Assembly: GCF_013618635.1 (NCBI RefSeq)
Contig: NZ_JABLSJ010000011.1
Location: 1-64,000, forward strand
Length of the DNA stretch: 64,000 bases
From: Thalassobacillus sp. CUG 92003
GTDB lineage: Bacteria > Bacillota > Bacilli > Bacillales > Halobacillaceae
Direction of reading: 5' to 3'
This document shows, one piece after another, positions 44,485 to 52,884 of the stretch (positions are counted from its first letter, which is position 1; the number at the start of each line of letters is the position of its first letter). Below the pieces are notes generated by a model. The model did not search any database, had not been told where the DNA came from, and saw only the letters and a program-made list of their open reading frames with translations. Position numbers and translations under genes: made by a program.

Positions 44485-44535
44485 TAAAAAGCAGTAACTT
44501 TCTTATAAAGTGCGAAAGTTACTGCTTTATTTTTC
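44485..44535. terminator. Bidirectional terminator
   Basis: AAAGCAGTAACTTTC pairs with GAAAGTTACTGCTTT, with A- and T-runs outside. It lies between convergent genes. Confidence 0.9.
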
Positions 44536-44561
44536 ACAAGGCCATCGTGCACATTAGTGTT

Positions 44562-45737
44562 CTATTTTCGGTAAAACCATAAAAGGCTTCCAGACAGCGT
44601 TAGAAAAATAACCAAAAGGCCTAGAAAACCGTGATAAAAGCCAACCTTTTCAATCGCAAACCCAAACAACGGAAAACCAATCATGATCGCAAAGCTTTCA
44701 GTCAGGCTGACCATGGAAAAGAATGTGGAACGGACGTGACTCGTCAAAAGATTCTGGACAAAGTTAGAAAAGATAGGCTCAAAGATGCTTAAGAGTTGCG
44801 CCAGAATAAGAAACGATAGCAAGATCGCCCAATCGAACGCGAAAATGAACAATATAAAGAACAGCACATATAACGCAAACCCGTAATACAGCATTCGAAA
44901 GAATTTAAATTTGGCTTCTAGTCTATAAGCAAGTTTGGCCATGAGAGCCCCCAGCAGGCCTTCGATCGTGAAAATAGCCCCGACCGTCACCTGAGAATAG
45001 CCTAACTGAACGAAATATTCCTGCCCGTAAAAAGTAATAATCACCATAACGGCGCCCGCTAACACAAACAGCGTAACGGGGATGTGAATAACAGGATTAG
45101 ACGTCCAAATAGCCAACCCTTGTTTGAACTGGGTCACCCATTGATGATACCAGCGCCCTTGTAACGTTTGATCAGGCTCACGGTGAGGTTCTTTGATAAG
45201 GAAAAGCGGTACTAACGCAAGGACATGAGTAAGGATCATCGAACCATAAACCCACACCCAGCTGATTTCAGCCATCATTCCCCCGAGAAACTTGGCCAGG
45301 CTAAGGGATAATAGCCCGATCGCGGTCATGCTGCCAAAAATACGTGTGAAATCCTTCTCTCGTTTCTCCTCTTTCAACGTATCGTAAGCCAGTGCTTGTT
45401 CAGCCCCGGATTGGAAAGTAATAATCAGTCCCATCGACATAAAGGCCAGCGTAAACATGGAGAAAGCATCACTTACCAGCATGAAGGTGCCATAAGCGAT
45501 ACTGAAAATATTCCCTAACAGCAAGCTCACTTTTCGTCCATATAAATCAGCAATCATACCCGTCGGCACTTCAAATAAGACAATCGCCAAATGAAGAACC
45601 GCTTCAAGAAGACCGATTTCCCCAAAGCTCAGCCCCTTATCCCCGAGGTAAATAACCCACAAGGCCCGGTCAAAAAATAGCTGGGCAAAAAAGACATAGA
45701 TATAGATCATTGTTATATTCCGTTTATTCAAAACCAT
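44562..45737 (-). CDS. MFS transporter
   Basis: A 391-residue major facilitator. It starts MVLNKRNITMIYIYVFFAQL. The loop after helix 2 is FEVPTGMIADLYGRKVSLLL, the MFS_1 signature GxxxDxxGRR in variant form. About 12 helices follow, ending GSLLWFYR. It resembles the MDR-type transporters of Bacillaceae. Substrate unknown. The ATG at 45737 follows AAGGAGG; upstream codons run into the terminator of the next gene. Confidence 0.87.
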   Translation of the reverse strand: MVLNKRNITMIYIYVFFAQLFFDRALWVIYLGDKGLSFGEIGLLEAVLHLAIVLFEVPTGMIADLYGRKVSLLLGNIFSIAYGTFMLVSDAFSMFTLAFMSMGLIITFQSGAEQALAYDTLKEEKREKDFTRIFGSMTAIGLLSLSLAKFLGGMMAEISWVWVYGSMILTHVLALVPLFLIKEPHREPDQTLQGRWYHQWVTQFKQGLAIWTSNPVIHIPVTLFVLAGAVMVIITFYGQEYFVQLGYSQVTVGAIFTIEGLLGALMAKLAYRLEAKFKFFRMLYYGFALYVLFFILFIFAFDWAILLSFLILAQLLSIFEPIFSNFVQNLLTSHVRSTFFSMVSLTESFAIMIGFPLFGFAIEKVGFYHGFLGLLVIFLTLSGSLLWFYRK

Positions 45738-45758
45738 CGTTTCCGTCCTCCTTATACA

Positions 45759-45792
45759 TAAAAAAAGACACAGGTAACGTGTTATCCCTGTG
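45759..45792 (-). terminator. Terminator of the 36-residue membrane ORF
   Basis: CACAGGGATAAC pairs with GTTACCTGTGTC around a short loop, followed by T7 on the leftward transcript. Confidence 0.8.
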
Positions 45793-45854
45793 CTCCATGA
45801 CGTCATGTTCGTTATTCAGGAAATAGCCACGCTGCGTTCATTATCATTGAAATT

Positions 45855-45965
45855 TTAGTTAAAAAAGGACATACGTGTCCCGAGGACGGCTAAAATTCCA
45901 ATAATAGACATCATTAATACGATATATCGCTTTTCACCTATGATGTCTTCAACGAACGTAAGCAT
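45855..45965 (-). CDS. Small single-pass membrane protein, 36 residues
   Basis: A short protein starting MLTFVEDIIGEKRYIVLMMS, with one hydrophobic helix (about residues 14-30) and the end TRMSFFN. A strong AAAAGGAGGG ribosome binding site precedes the ATG, and a terminator follows about 60 bases later, so expression is very likely. It is too short for most gene callers. Family not recognised. Confidence 0.65.
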   Translation of the reverse strand: MLTFVEDIIGEKRYIVLMMSIIGILAVLGTRMSFFN

Positions 45966-46052
45966 GGTTTCCCTCCTTTTATGTATAAGTTATTTTTTAT
46001 TATAGGGGGTGGGCCCAGCGCTTACAATGCCCAATATTCCACGTTATACTTT

Positions 46053-46086
46053 AAAAAACGTACAGACCTGTTAGTCTGTACGTTTG
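46053..46086 (-). terminator. Terminator of the FMN reductase gene
   Basis: AAACGTACAGAC pairs with GTCTGTACGTTT, followed by T-run on the leftward transcript. Confidence 0.88.
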
Positions 46087-46097
46087 AAAAGGCTATG

Positions 46098-46658
46098 TTA
46101 TTGATGAGAAAATTCTAACTCTTTATCAGCCCAAACGACAAATTGGTTCACAACTGAATCAATGAATTCAATGGTTTTTGGATCGGTCAATTTATTCTCT
46201 TCATTGATTTTCCCTTGGACAGCCCCGACAAGGATTTCATTTCCCGGCATCACTTTAGCACCCATACCCGGTGCGTTCAAAATTTGGCGCAAATGCATTT
46301 GAGCGCGTACCGTTCCAAGCATCCCCATCGTTGCTCCAGCAATCATAACGGGTTTACCGGCCATTTCACGCTCTCCTCTAGAAAGCCAATCCAAAGCATT
46401 TTTCAAGACACCTGGAATGGAATGATTGAATTCCGGCGTCACCAACAGGAAAGCGTCAACATCATGCACCTGTTGTTTGAATGTTTGCACCTGGACAGGG
46501 AGGTCGTGTTCAATATCTTGATCATAATGGGGCAAATCGCGGATATTGATGATTTCGATGTTCAACTGGCTATTGTACCGTTCCTGCATAAATTGGGTCA
46601 ATTTCATATTATACGAATCTTGGCGGATACTCCCCACCAAAGCAGCTACCTTTAACAC
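46098..46658 (-). CDS. NADPH-dependent FMN reductase
   Basis: A 186-residue flavodoxin-fold enzyme. It begins AALVGSIRQDSYNMKLTQFM, with the phosphate-binding GSxRxxSxN motif. It has AFLLVTPEFNHSIPGVLKNALDWLSRG and MIAGATMGMLGTVRAQMHLR, typical of ChrR/YieF-type reductases that use NADPH to reduce FMN, quinones, azo dyes or chromate. Cytoplasmic. ATG with AAGGAGAG upstream. Monocistronic, followed by its terminator; its 5' side carries a 104-bp palindromic repeat. Confidence 0.9.
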   Translation of the reverse strand: MLKVAALVGSIRQDSYNMKLTQFMQERYNSQLNIEIINIRDLPHYDQDIEHDLPVQVQTFKQQVHDVDAFLLVTPEFNHSIPGVLKNALDWLSRGEREMAGKPVMIAGATMGMLGTVRAQMHLRQILNAPGMGAKVMPGNEILVGAVQGKINEENKLTDPKTIEFIDSVVNQFVVWADKELEFSHQ

Positions 46659-46748
46659 ACTATCTCTCCTTCACCATAGATGTTGTAACCCTCATTATAA
46701 AAACACCCTCACCCAACATCCACTATTCTGCTCGCACACACCCTCTTA

Positions 46749-46852
46749 GCGTACCTGGTACAAAATCCAATTTTCTAAAAGAGCCGGGTGTTTCATATAC
46801 GTACATGGAACACCCGGCTCTTTTTAAATCAACCAATTTGTACCAGGTACGC
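46749..46852. repeat. 104-bp palindromic element, copy 1
   Basis: Ends GCGTACCTGGTACAAA (46749-46764) and TTTGTACCAGGTACGC (46837-46852) are perfect 16-bp inverted repeats. An inner stem AAAAGAGCCGGGTGTT pairs with AACACCCGGCTCTTTT. It lies between the FMN reductase start and gltS. Two more copies of identical length follow. Confidence 0.92.
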
Positions 46853-46931
46853 TCAGGGGCGCTCTCTCTGAGTTTACGTATTGGGGATGGTGGGAAAATC
46901 GAAGTAACGAGTTTAAAGGAGGTTCGGCACT

Positions 46932-48353
46932 GTGTCTGCGGAAGCAATCGGTTTTAGTTTACTTGCTATGGGCGTCTTCCTGATTATAGGGAAATTGATT
47001 CGTGTCAAAGTAAAGCTATTTCAATCACTATTTTTACCAAGCTCCATAATTGGCGGCTTTGCGGCATTACTTTTGGGCCCACAAGTTCTTGGTAATGCAT
47101 TAACCCCTATAACGGGCGAAAATTCTTTTTGGGCGACTGGACTGGTAACGGATGATATTACCTCCGTATGGGAAACGCTACCTGGACTTATGATCAATGT
47201 TATTTTCGCTTCGCTTTTCCTAGGAAAAACCACTCCATCACCAAAAAAGATATGGAATAACGGCGGTCCTCAACTTGCATTCGGGTGGACCCTTGGCTGG
47301 GGGCAATATGTTATTGGTATTTTAATTGCTTTATTAATTCTCACCCCTATCTATGACATACCACCCATGGCTGGTGCGTTAATTGAGATTGGCTTTGAAG
47401 GTGGTCATGGAACAGCTGCAGGGATGCAAGGCACATTTGAAGAACTCGGGTTTCCAGAGGCATATGACCTGGCAATTGCCCTTGCCACAATAGGTGTATT
47501 GTCTGGAGTTATCTTCGGTATCGTATTAATAAATATCGCCATTCGTAAAAACGAAACGGCTATTGAACAAAGCCAAAGCAAATTTACTGATTTACAAAAA
47601 CTTGGCATCCGTGAATTTGAAAACCGCGAAACCGCCGGGACCATGACCCTCCGGCAAGAATCCATTGAACCCCTGTCCTTTCATTTTGCCATGATCGGCG
47701 TCGCCATCCTTATTGGTTACGCCATCCAGCAAGGACTGATGGGGATCGAAGCCATTACGTGGGGAACATGGACTGATACCTATATCATGAGGTACATCCC
47801 TTTGTTTCCACTTGCAATGGTGGGGGGTATACTCCTTCAACTAGTACTGGATAAATTCGATCGGTTCAATACCATCGACCGGCAAATGATTATGCGCGTT
47901 CAAGGCCTCTCCCTTGATATACTAATCGTCACAGCAATAGCAACCATTTCACTGGCTGTCATCGGCGAATACTTTGTTCCATTTCTCCTGCTTGCAGCAG
48001 GCGGCGTATTATGGAACTTGTTAGGATTCAAACTCTTCGCCAAAAAAATGATACCGAGATATTGGTTTGAACGGGGCATTGCTGATTTTGGCCAATCCAT
48101 GGGAATTACCGCAACAGGACTGTTGCTCATGAGGATTGTAGACCCTGAGTCTGAAACTCCAGCACTCGAATCCTTCGGGTACAAACAATTAATTTACGAG
48201 CCATTTTTAGGAGGAGGGTTAGTAACCGCCCTATCAGTGCCGCTTATTCATACATTCGGACCTGTCCCATTCCTGATTTTCTCCTTCATCATGGTAATAC
48301 TAGGACTTCTCCTAGGACTCCTATACTTTGGCAAGCAAACCAGCAACGATTAG
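46932..48353 (+). CDS. gltS: Na+/glutamate symporter GltS (ESS family)
   Basis: A 473-residue membrane carrier with about 11 helices, longer than E. coli GltS (about 400). The two ESS signatures are PPMAGALIEIGFEGGHGTAAGM (GGHGT motif) and WFERGIADFGQSMGITATGL. The extra length lies mainly in the central loop around residues 195-240 (NETAIEQSQSKFTDLQKLGI). It imports glutamate or a related acid with Na+. GTG start with AAAGGAGG nine bases upstream. Palindromic elements sit on both sides, and the downstream one can act as its terminator. Confidence 0.88.
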   Translation: MSAEAIGFSLLAMGVFLIIGKLIRVKVKLFQSLFLPSSIIGGFAALLLGPQVLGNALTPITGENSFWATGLVTDDITSVWETLPGLMINVIFASLFLGKTTPSPKKIWNNGGPQLAFGWTLGWGQYVIGILIALLILTPIYDIPPMAGALIEIGFEGGHGTAAGMQGTFEELGFPEAYDLAIALATIGVLSGVIFGIVLINIAIRKNETAIEQSQSKFTDLQKLGIREFENRETAGTMTLRQESIEPLSFHFAMIGVAILIGYAIQQGLMGIEAITWGTWTDTYIMRYIPLFPLAMVGGILLQLVLDKFDRFNTIDRQMIMRVQGLSLDILIVTAIATISLAVIGEYFVPFLLLAAGGVLWNLLGFKLFAKKMIPRYWFERGIADFGQSMGITATGLLLMRIVDPESETPALESFGYKQLIYEPFLGGGLVTALSVPLIHTFGPVPFLIFSFIMVILGLLLGLLYFGKQTSND

Positions 48354-48364
48354 TTTATTGGTTT

Positions 48365-48468
48365 TTGTACCTAGTACAAAAACCAACATCTCAAAAGAGC
48401 CGGGTGTTCCTTGTACGAACAAGGAACACCCGGCTCTTTTCATTCTTATCATTTCGTACCAGGTACGC
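48365..48468. repeat. 104-bp palindromic element, copy 2
   Basis: Ends TTGTACCTAGTACAAA (48365-48380) and CGTACCAGGTACGC (48455-48468). The inner stem (48393-48440) is 22 bp, perfect, with loop ACGA: AAAAGAGCCGGGTGTTCCTT pairs with AAGGAACACCCGGCTCTTTT. It begins 12 bases past the gltS stop. Confidence 0.92.
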
Positions 48469-48530
48469 ATAAAAAGGTACGCACAAAAGTCACTTGAATT
48501 ATTTAGGCTCATCCTATATAATTGCTTTGT

Positions 48531-48545
48531 TGATAATGATTATCA
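48531..48545. promoter_or_regulatory. Fur box
   Basis: TGATAATGATTATCA is a perfect match to the 7-1-7 Bacillus Fur operator TGATAATNATTATCA. It is 65 bases upstream of the ferredoxin-NADP reductase-like gene, which implies repression by Fe-Fur. Confidence 0.93.
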
Positions 48546-48609
48546 TTTTTAATTAAATGCTATATATTGATAACGTTCTCAGGTACTTATATGCAAAGGA
48601 GCTTCAGGT

Positions 48610-49614
48610 ATGGATAATGAGCAAGATTTATATGACTTGACGATTATCGGCGGCGGAACGACGGGGTTGTTCGGTGCTTATTACGCCGGCATGCGAGATA
48701 TGAAGACCAAAATATTGGAATACCATTCAGACATAGGAGGCAAAGTCTCCTTCTTTTATCCGGAGAAAATGATTTATGACGTAGGTGGCATCCCAGGCGT
48801 GATGGGCGAAGAGCTCGTTGAACAAATGAAAGACCAGGCTCTCAGTGTCCACCCTGAACTTGTAACCGGCGTTTACGTCACATCTCTTCAAAAGCAGGCG
48901 GATGGAACGTTTGCAATTCGAACTTCTGATAATCAGACTCACTACTCCAAGACTGTGCTGCTAGCCACTGGCTTTGGAACCTTCGACATGGTACCGTTAA
49001 ATGTTGAAGAACGTACGGAATATGAAAACCACTCCATTCACTACACCATCAATCACATGGATCAATTTTCTAACAAAACCGTCATGGTCGTTTCTAGCGG
49101 TCGAATAGGCATAGATTGGGCGTTAGCGTTAGAAAGCCGAGCCGAAAAAGTGTATCTCATCAACAAAGGAGATACGTTTCAACACGTCTCAGATGCAGAT
49201 CTAACAGCCCTCCAACAATCTACTGTTGAAGTGTCAACGCAATCCTCTGTAACAAGCTTAACCGGAAGCGGACAGCAGCTAACACAGGCGGAGGTGTATC
49301 ACCAGCAAGAAGACACTTCAAGAAGTCTTAAAATCGATCATATCCTTGTTTACGAAGGACTGAAGATGGAAAAAGCCCCGTTTGAAGACTGGGGATTAGA
49401 CACAGATAAAAATAGACTTACCGTCAAAAACAACATGGAGACGAGTGAGGAAGGTGTCTTCGCAGCTGGGGATGCCGTAAATTATCCCAATAAAACTACA
49501 CTAATCGCCTCAGGTTACTCGGAGGCTATGACCGCTGTTAATAGCGCAAAAACGCACATCGAACCTACTGCAAGCAAACAAGTCTACAGCACCGTCGTCT
49601 ACCGAAAAAAATAA
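48610..49614 (+). CDS. ycgT: Ferredoxin-NADP(+) reductase, YcgT/YumC type
   Basis: A 334-residue FAD/NADPH flavoprotein with thioredoxin-reductase fold but no CxxC. The FAD site is TIIGGGTTGLFGAYYAGMRD and the NADP site VMVVSSGRIGIDWALALESR, a degenerate GxGxxG. The C-terminal FAD motif is VFAAGDAVNYPNKTTLIASG. It fits the FNR2 family and transfers electrons between NADPH and ferredoxin or flavodoxin. The perfect Fur box upstream matches the iron-regulated B. subtilis YcgT. ATG with AAAGGAGC upstream. A 104-bp palindrome begins at the base after its stop. Confidence 0.88.
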   Translation: MDNEQDLYDLTIIGGGTTGLFGAYYAGMRDMKTKILEYHSDIGGKVSFFYPEKMIYDVGGIPGVMGEELVEQMKDQALSVHPELVTGVYVTSLQKQADGTFAIRTSDNQTHYSKTVLLATGFGTFDMVPLNVEERTEYENHSIHYTINHMDQFSNKTVMVVSSGRIGIDWALALESRAEKVYLINKGDTFQHVSDADLTALQQSTVEVSTQSSVTSLTGSGQQLTQAEVYHQQEDTSRSLKIDHILVYEGLKMEKAPFEDWGLDTDKNRLTVKNNMETSEEGVFAAGDAVNYPNKTTLIASGYSEAMTAVNSAKTHIEPTASKQVYSTVVYRKK

Positions 49615-49718
49615 GCGTACCTGGTACAAAACACGCTATTTCAAAAGAGCCTGGTGTTTCTTGTTCGAACAAGAAACACCAGGCTCTTTTTGTTTTCATG
49701 CTTTTGTACCAGGTACGT
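49615..49718. repeat. 104-bp palindromic element, copy 3
   Basis: Ends GCGTACCTGGTACAAA (49615-49630) and TTTGTACCAGGTACGT (49703-49718). The inner part 49643-49690 is a perfect 48-bp palindrome, with left half starting AAAAGAGCCTGGTGTTTCTT. GG-T-GG versus GGGTG changes relative to copies 1-2 are compensated on the other arm. It abuts the ycgT stop codon directly. Extra AGGTACGT units follow at 49713 and 49724. Confidence 0.92.
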
Positions 49719-49743
49719 CATTAGGTACGTCATTGGAAGTAGG

Positions 49744-50160
49744 TCAATCAGGTACGTTAATCGGCTCATGGGTTTCTGGCAAGGAGGTTTCGGTGTAGTT
49801 GCGGATAAGTTGCCATTTATCGGTTGACTTGTCTTTGTGAAAAGTCTGAACGAATAACTGAGTTGAGTCGGATTTTTGACCTTCTATCAACATTGTGAGC
49901 CAAAACACACTCATGACTTCATCTTGACGAAGGGATATATGCTTCTCAACCTCGAATTCCCATTCTACATTTTTATCTGCAAAAAAGTTGAAAATATAAT
50001 CCCAGCTTGCAATCATATGCCCAAATCCGTGATCATACACGTGAGAGTTATAAACTTCTCTAGAAACTAAATCGGTGGATACGATGTCCTTCATGGTCAA
50101 TACATCGCCATTGTGCCAAATATCCTGATACATATCAAAAAAACGTGTAAACGTGTTCAT
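49744..50160 (-). CDS. SnoaL-like (NTF2-fold) protein
   Basis: A 138-residue protein starting MNTFTRFFDMYQDIWHNGDV, with conserved DLVSREVYNSHVYDHGFGHM and a C-terminal WQLIRNYTETSLPETHEP. It is the size and pattern of stand-alone NTF2-like proteins; function unknown. The ATG at 50160 follows AGAGAGGTG; an in-frame upstream ATG (MKERCH) has no ribosome binding site. Its 3' end lies beside the third palindromic element. Confidence 0.75.
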   Translation of the reverse strand: MNTFTRFFDMYQDIWHNGDVLTMKDIVSTDLVSREVYNSHVYDHGFGHMIASWDYIFNFFADKNVEWEFEVEKHISLRQDEVMSVFWLTMLIEGQKSDSTQLFVQTFHKDKSTDKWQLIRNYTETSLPETHEPINVPD

Positions 50161-50406
50161 GTGGCACCTCTCTTTCACAGAAAGAAAAACATTTCCGTCA
50201 CCATAAACATTAGTTTAATATAATAATGATTTCAAACAACATAACTGAATTCAATCTAAATCACATCGATTTTCCTACATCTGGAGTACATTTTTCTCAC
50301 TCCCTAATATCACGAGTTTCAAGTCCAACATGTTTTTCTTTACATATAAGTATCATCACCTATCCATACTAACGATAAAACAGTACGAGTGAGGATGGTG
50401 ACAGCT

Positions 50407-50574
50407 ATGGTCGATCGGACGAAAGTGTGTAAAGCCTGTGACGGATTCGGGATGCTAAGGGATGATGAGGAATGGTTTTATATGTGCAGAATTTGTGGGG
50501 GGAGCGGTATAATGGGAGAAGAACAATTCTCCACGGTGTTAGAAGTAGACGAAAACAACCGGTTATTGGACTAA
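50407..50574 (+). CDS. Small double zinc-motif protein (DnaJ-type CxxCxGxG)
   Basis: A 55-residue protein starting MVDRTKVCKACDGFGMLRDD, with a second motif MCRICGGSG. The two CxxCxGxG motifs are those of the DnaJ zinc centre and should bind one zinc. No J domain is present. The ATG at 50407 follows GGTGA with 5 bases; earlier in-frame GTG and ATG codons lack a ribosome binding site. It is a short conserved-looking protein with no assigned role. Confidence 0.68.
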   Translation: MVDRTKVCKACDGFGMLRDDEEWFYMCRICGGSGIMGEEQFSTVLEVDENNRLLD

Positions 50575-50580
50575 TTTTTT

Positions 50581-50606
50581 AAGGACAGACTAAATGTTCT
50601 GTCCTT
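50581..50606 (+). terminator. Weak terminator of the zinc-motif gene
   Basis: AAGGACAGAC pairs imperfectly with GTTCTGTCCTT; a short T-rich stretch follows. Confidence 0.5.
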
Positions 50607-50709
50607 GGCTTTTCCATTCCTGCTTCGACCGAAAACGACTTTCTTTGAATGCGTTTTAATACGTGCTACAATCAAAGGGATTGAATTCTGCGAAGGTATG
50701 TGATGTCAG

Positions 50710-51645
50710 ATGAGCCAATACGTTCCGTACATAAATTTCAACAAAAGTGAGTGGTCCCAGCTTAAGTTCAACGTCCCCATGACCCTGTCTGAAAAACAGA
50801 TCGAGAGGTTGAAGGGGATTAATGAAAACTTGACGATCGAGGAAGTGGCGGATGTCTACCTTCCTTTAAGTCGCTTGCTGAACTTATACACCTCAGCTAC
50901 CCAACAACTGCATAATGTTACGGATACATTTATGGGCAAAAGCACGCGTAAAGTTCCTTTTATTATCGGGATAGCGGGAAGTGTAGCCGTTGGAAAAAGC
51001 ACCATCTCCCGGATTCTGCAGGCCTTGTTATCTCAATGGCTCAACCATCCCAGAGTCGAGATCTTAACTACAGACGGTTTTTTATACCCGAATGCCGTTT
51101 TAGAAGAAAAAGGGCTCATGAACAGAAAGGGATTTCCTGAAAGCTTTGACACCAAGCACTTGATTGACGTACTCTACCGCCTTAAGTCCGGAGAACCGGA
51201 AGTTACCGCTCCCGTATATTCTCACTTGCACTATGACATTATGCCAGATGAGACCCAGGTCATTGAACAACCGGATGTCGTCATCGTGGAAGGGATCAAC
51301 GTTTTGCAGATACCGAAAACGAACGATTATGATCCAAGTGTTTATGTGTCGGACTTTTTTGATGTCAGCATTTACATTGATGCCTATGAAGATTACCTGA
51401 AAACATGGTACATTGAACGATTCAAGAAACTGCGCGACACCGCCTTTCAGGACCCTCGTTCCTATTTTAATAAATACGCCAACCTCTCCGATCAAGAAGC
51501 CAATGAAATCGCAGAGGATATTTGGGAGCGCATCAACCTGGCCAATCTAAGAAAAAACATCGCCCACACGAAAAACCGGGCCGATATCGTGCTGGAAAAA
51601 GGCGAAAACCACTACGTATCGAATATCCATTTAAAAAAAATTTAG
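50710..51645 (+). CDS. coaA: Type I pantothenate kinase
   Basis: A 311-residue ATP-dependent kinase for the first step of coenzyme A synthesis. The P-loop is IIGIAGSVAVGKSTISRI (about residues 86-102). Family features are LTTDGFLYPNAVLEEKGLMN and RKGFPESFDTKHLIDVLYRL, then YSHLHYDIMPDE. The C-terminal NLRKNIAHTKNRADIVLEKG closes the domain. The length matches the PanK-I type. ATG with a weak AAGGTATGTG upstream. A strong terminator follows. Confidence 0.95.
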   Translation: MSQYVPYINFNKSEWSQLKFNVPMTLSEKQIERLKGINENLTIEEVADVYLPLSRLLNLYTSATQQLHNVTDTFMGKSTRKVPFIIGIAGSVAVGKSTISRILQALLSQWLNHPRVEILTTDGFLYPNAVLEEKGLMNRKGFPESFDTKHLIDVLYRLKSGEPEVTAPVYSHLHYDIMPDETQVIEQPDVVIVEGINVLQIPKTNDYDPSVYVSDFFDVSIYIDAYEDYLKTWYIERFKKLRDTAFQDPRSYFNKYANLSDQEANEIAEDIWERINLANLRKNIAHTKNRADIVLEKGENHYVSNIHLKKI

Positions 51646-51656
51646 GTGGAATGTTA

Positions 51657-51686
51657 AAACCAGAGGGATCTTCCTCTGGTTTTTTC
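51657..51686 (+). terminator. Terminator of coaA
   Basis: AAACCAGAGG pairs with CCTCTGGTTT, followed by a T-run. Confidence 0.92.
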
Positions 51687-51695
51687 GATGTTTAC

Positions 51696-52604
51696 TTAAT
51701 TTTTATTCAATGCTGTTTGGATGTCATCCTTATAAGCATAGGAGAACAGCAAGGAGACGAGCAATGCCCCTCCAATTAAATTACCAATACTGGCGGGAAT
51801 CAGGTTGAATAAAATGTATTCGTACCATGAATACTGCGTTTCTGATAAAACACCGATTGAAAAATACCCCATATTCGCAGCACTGTGCTGGAAGTTACCA
51901 GCCACAAACAAAACGACCGGTAATGTCGTTCCAAGGATTTTTCCTGTGATATCCCGGGCAGCAGTCGTCAAGAAGGCAGCCATCCCGATCAACCAATTAG
52001 CCAATATGCCTGAGACCAAGACTTCGAACCATCCCTTGACGCCATGCTCCATAAATTTCATCTTATGCTCTAAATAAATCGATAATTCAGAATAGAAGAG
52101 TTCCGTTAAAGACGATGAAGATTGTATAAGCAACCCGACAAATAAGGCTCCGATTATATTGCCAATATAGGCTGACAACCAGAACTTCAGGATATTACGT
52201 TGCATCAACCCGGTTATATTAAACAAGTAAGTCGGGAGAAGCACATTGATTTCAGTAAACAGGACAGCTCCTGAAATGAACACCATGGCATAGCCAGCTG
52301 CGAACCCTATCCCTGAAAGCAAGTAATAAATACCCTTTGCATCGATGCCTGTTGCAAGAAGAATAGAAAATACCGCCCCAAATGTCATAAAGGATCCTGC
52401 TGTCAGGGCGAGCAGAAATTGGGAACGGAAGGATTGATTTAAATGATCGCGTCCCTTTTCTCCGAATTCACTGACAATTTGAGACGGAATGTAAAATTGT
52501 CTGCCCGGCTGTTCTACATCGCCTGCACTCATCTTCGTATCCGCTGCATTTTCCGCTTTATTTTTATTAGATGGATTATTATTATTGTTATGATCTTCTG
52601 CCAT
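51696..52604 (-). CDS. Formate/nitrite transporter (FNT) family channel
   Basis: A 302-residue FNT protein. A polar N-terminus of about 60 residues, with an Asn-rich run (HNNNNNPSNKNK), precedes six helices. The first half has LLALTAGSFMTFGAVFSILL; LPTYLFNITGLMQRNILKFW follows, and the second half has VSGILANWLIGMAAFLTTAA, in the position of the FNT re-entrant loop. Such channels carry formate, nitrite, hydrosulfide or lactate. The long low-complexity N-terminus is unusual. ATG with TTGGAGG upstream. Confidence 0.87.
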   Translation of the reverse strand: MAEDHNNNNNPSNKNKAENAADTKMSAGDVEQPGRQFYIPSQIVSEFGEKGRDHLNQSFRSQFLLALTAGSFMTFGAVFSILLATGIDAKGIYYLLSGIGFAAGYAMVFISGAVLFTEINVLLPTYLFNITGLMQRNILKFWLSAYIGNIIGALFVGLLIQSSSSLTELFYSELSIYLEHKMKFMEHGVKGWFEVLVSGILANWLIGMAAFLTTAARDITGKILGTTLPVVLFVAGNFQHSAANMGYFSIGVLSETQYSWYEYILFNLIPASIGNLIGGALLVSLLFSYAYKDDIQTALNKN

Positions 52605-52792
52605 ATATCCGTTCCTCCAATCTTTAGTGCATTCCCGTTGTGCTCACGTTCTAACCTCTATATTCAGCAAACTATCCCTCAGACTATTAAAATCAAGCTT
52701 CAGAGACAACTAAGAGCGCTTACTATTTAGGATGTGCTTTAAAAAACGTGAATCTGACGCTTGCTCAGTGGTCTTTTGAACTCTTCTCACAA

Positions 52793-52826
52793 TAAAAACA
52801 GACCAAATCGCCTACGATCTGGTCTG
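52793..52826 (-). terminator. Terminator of the lactate oxidase-like gene
   Basis: CAGACCAGATCG pairs with CGATTTGGTCTG (G-U pairs), followed by TTTTTATT on the leftward transcript. Confidence 0.88.
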
Positions 52827-52884
52827 CTCATTTGATTGGTATACATTTATAGACTACTCTCTCAGCTTACTAAACGCCCCATTC

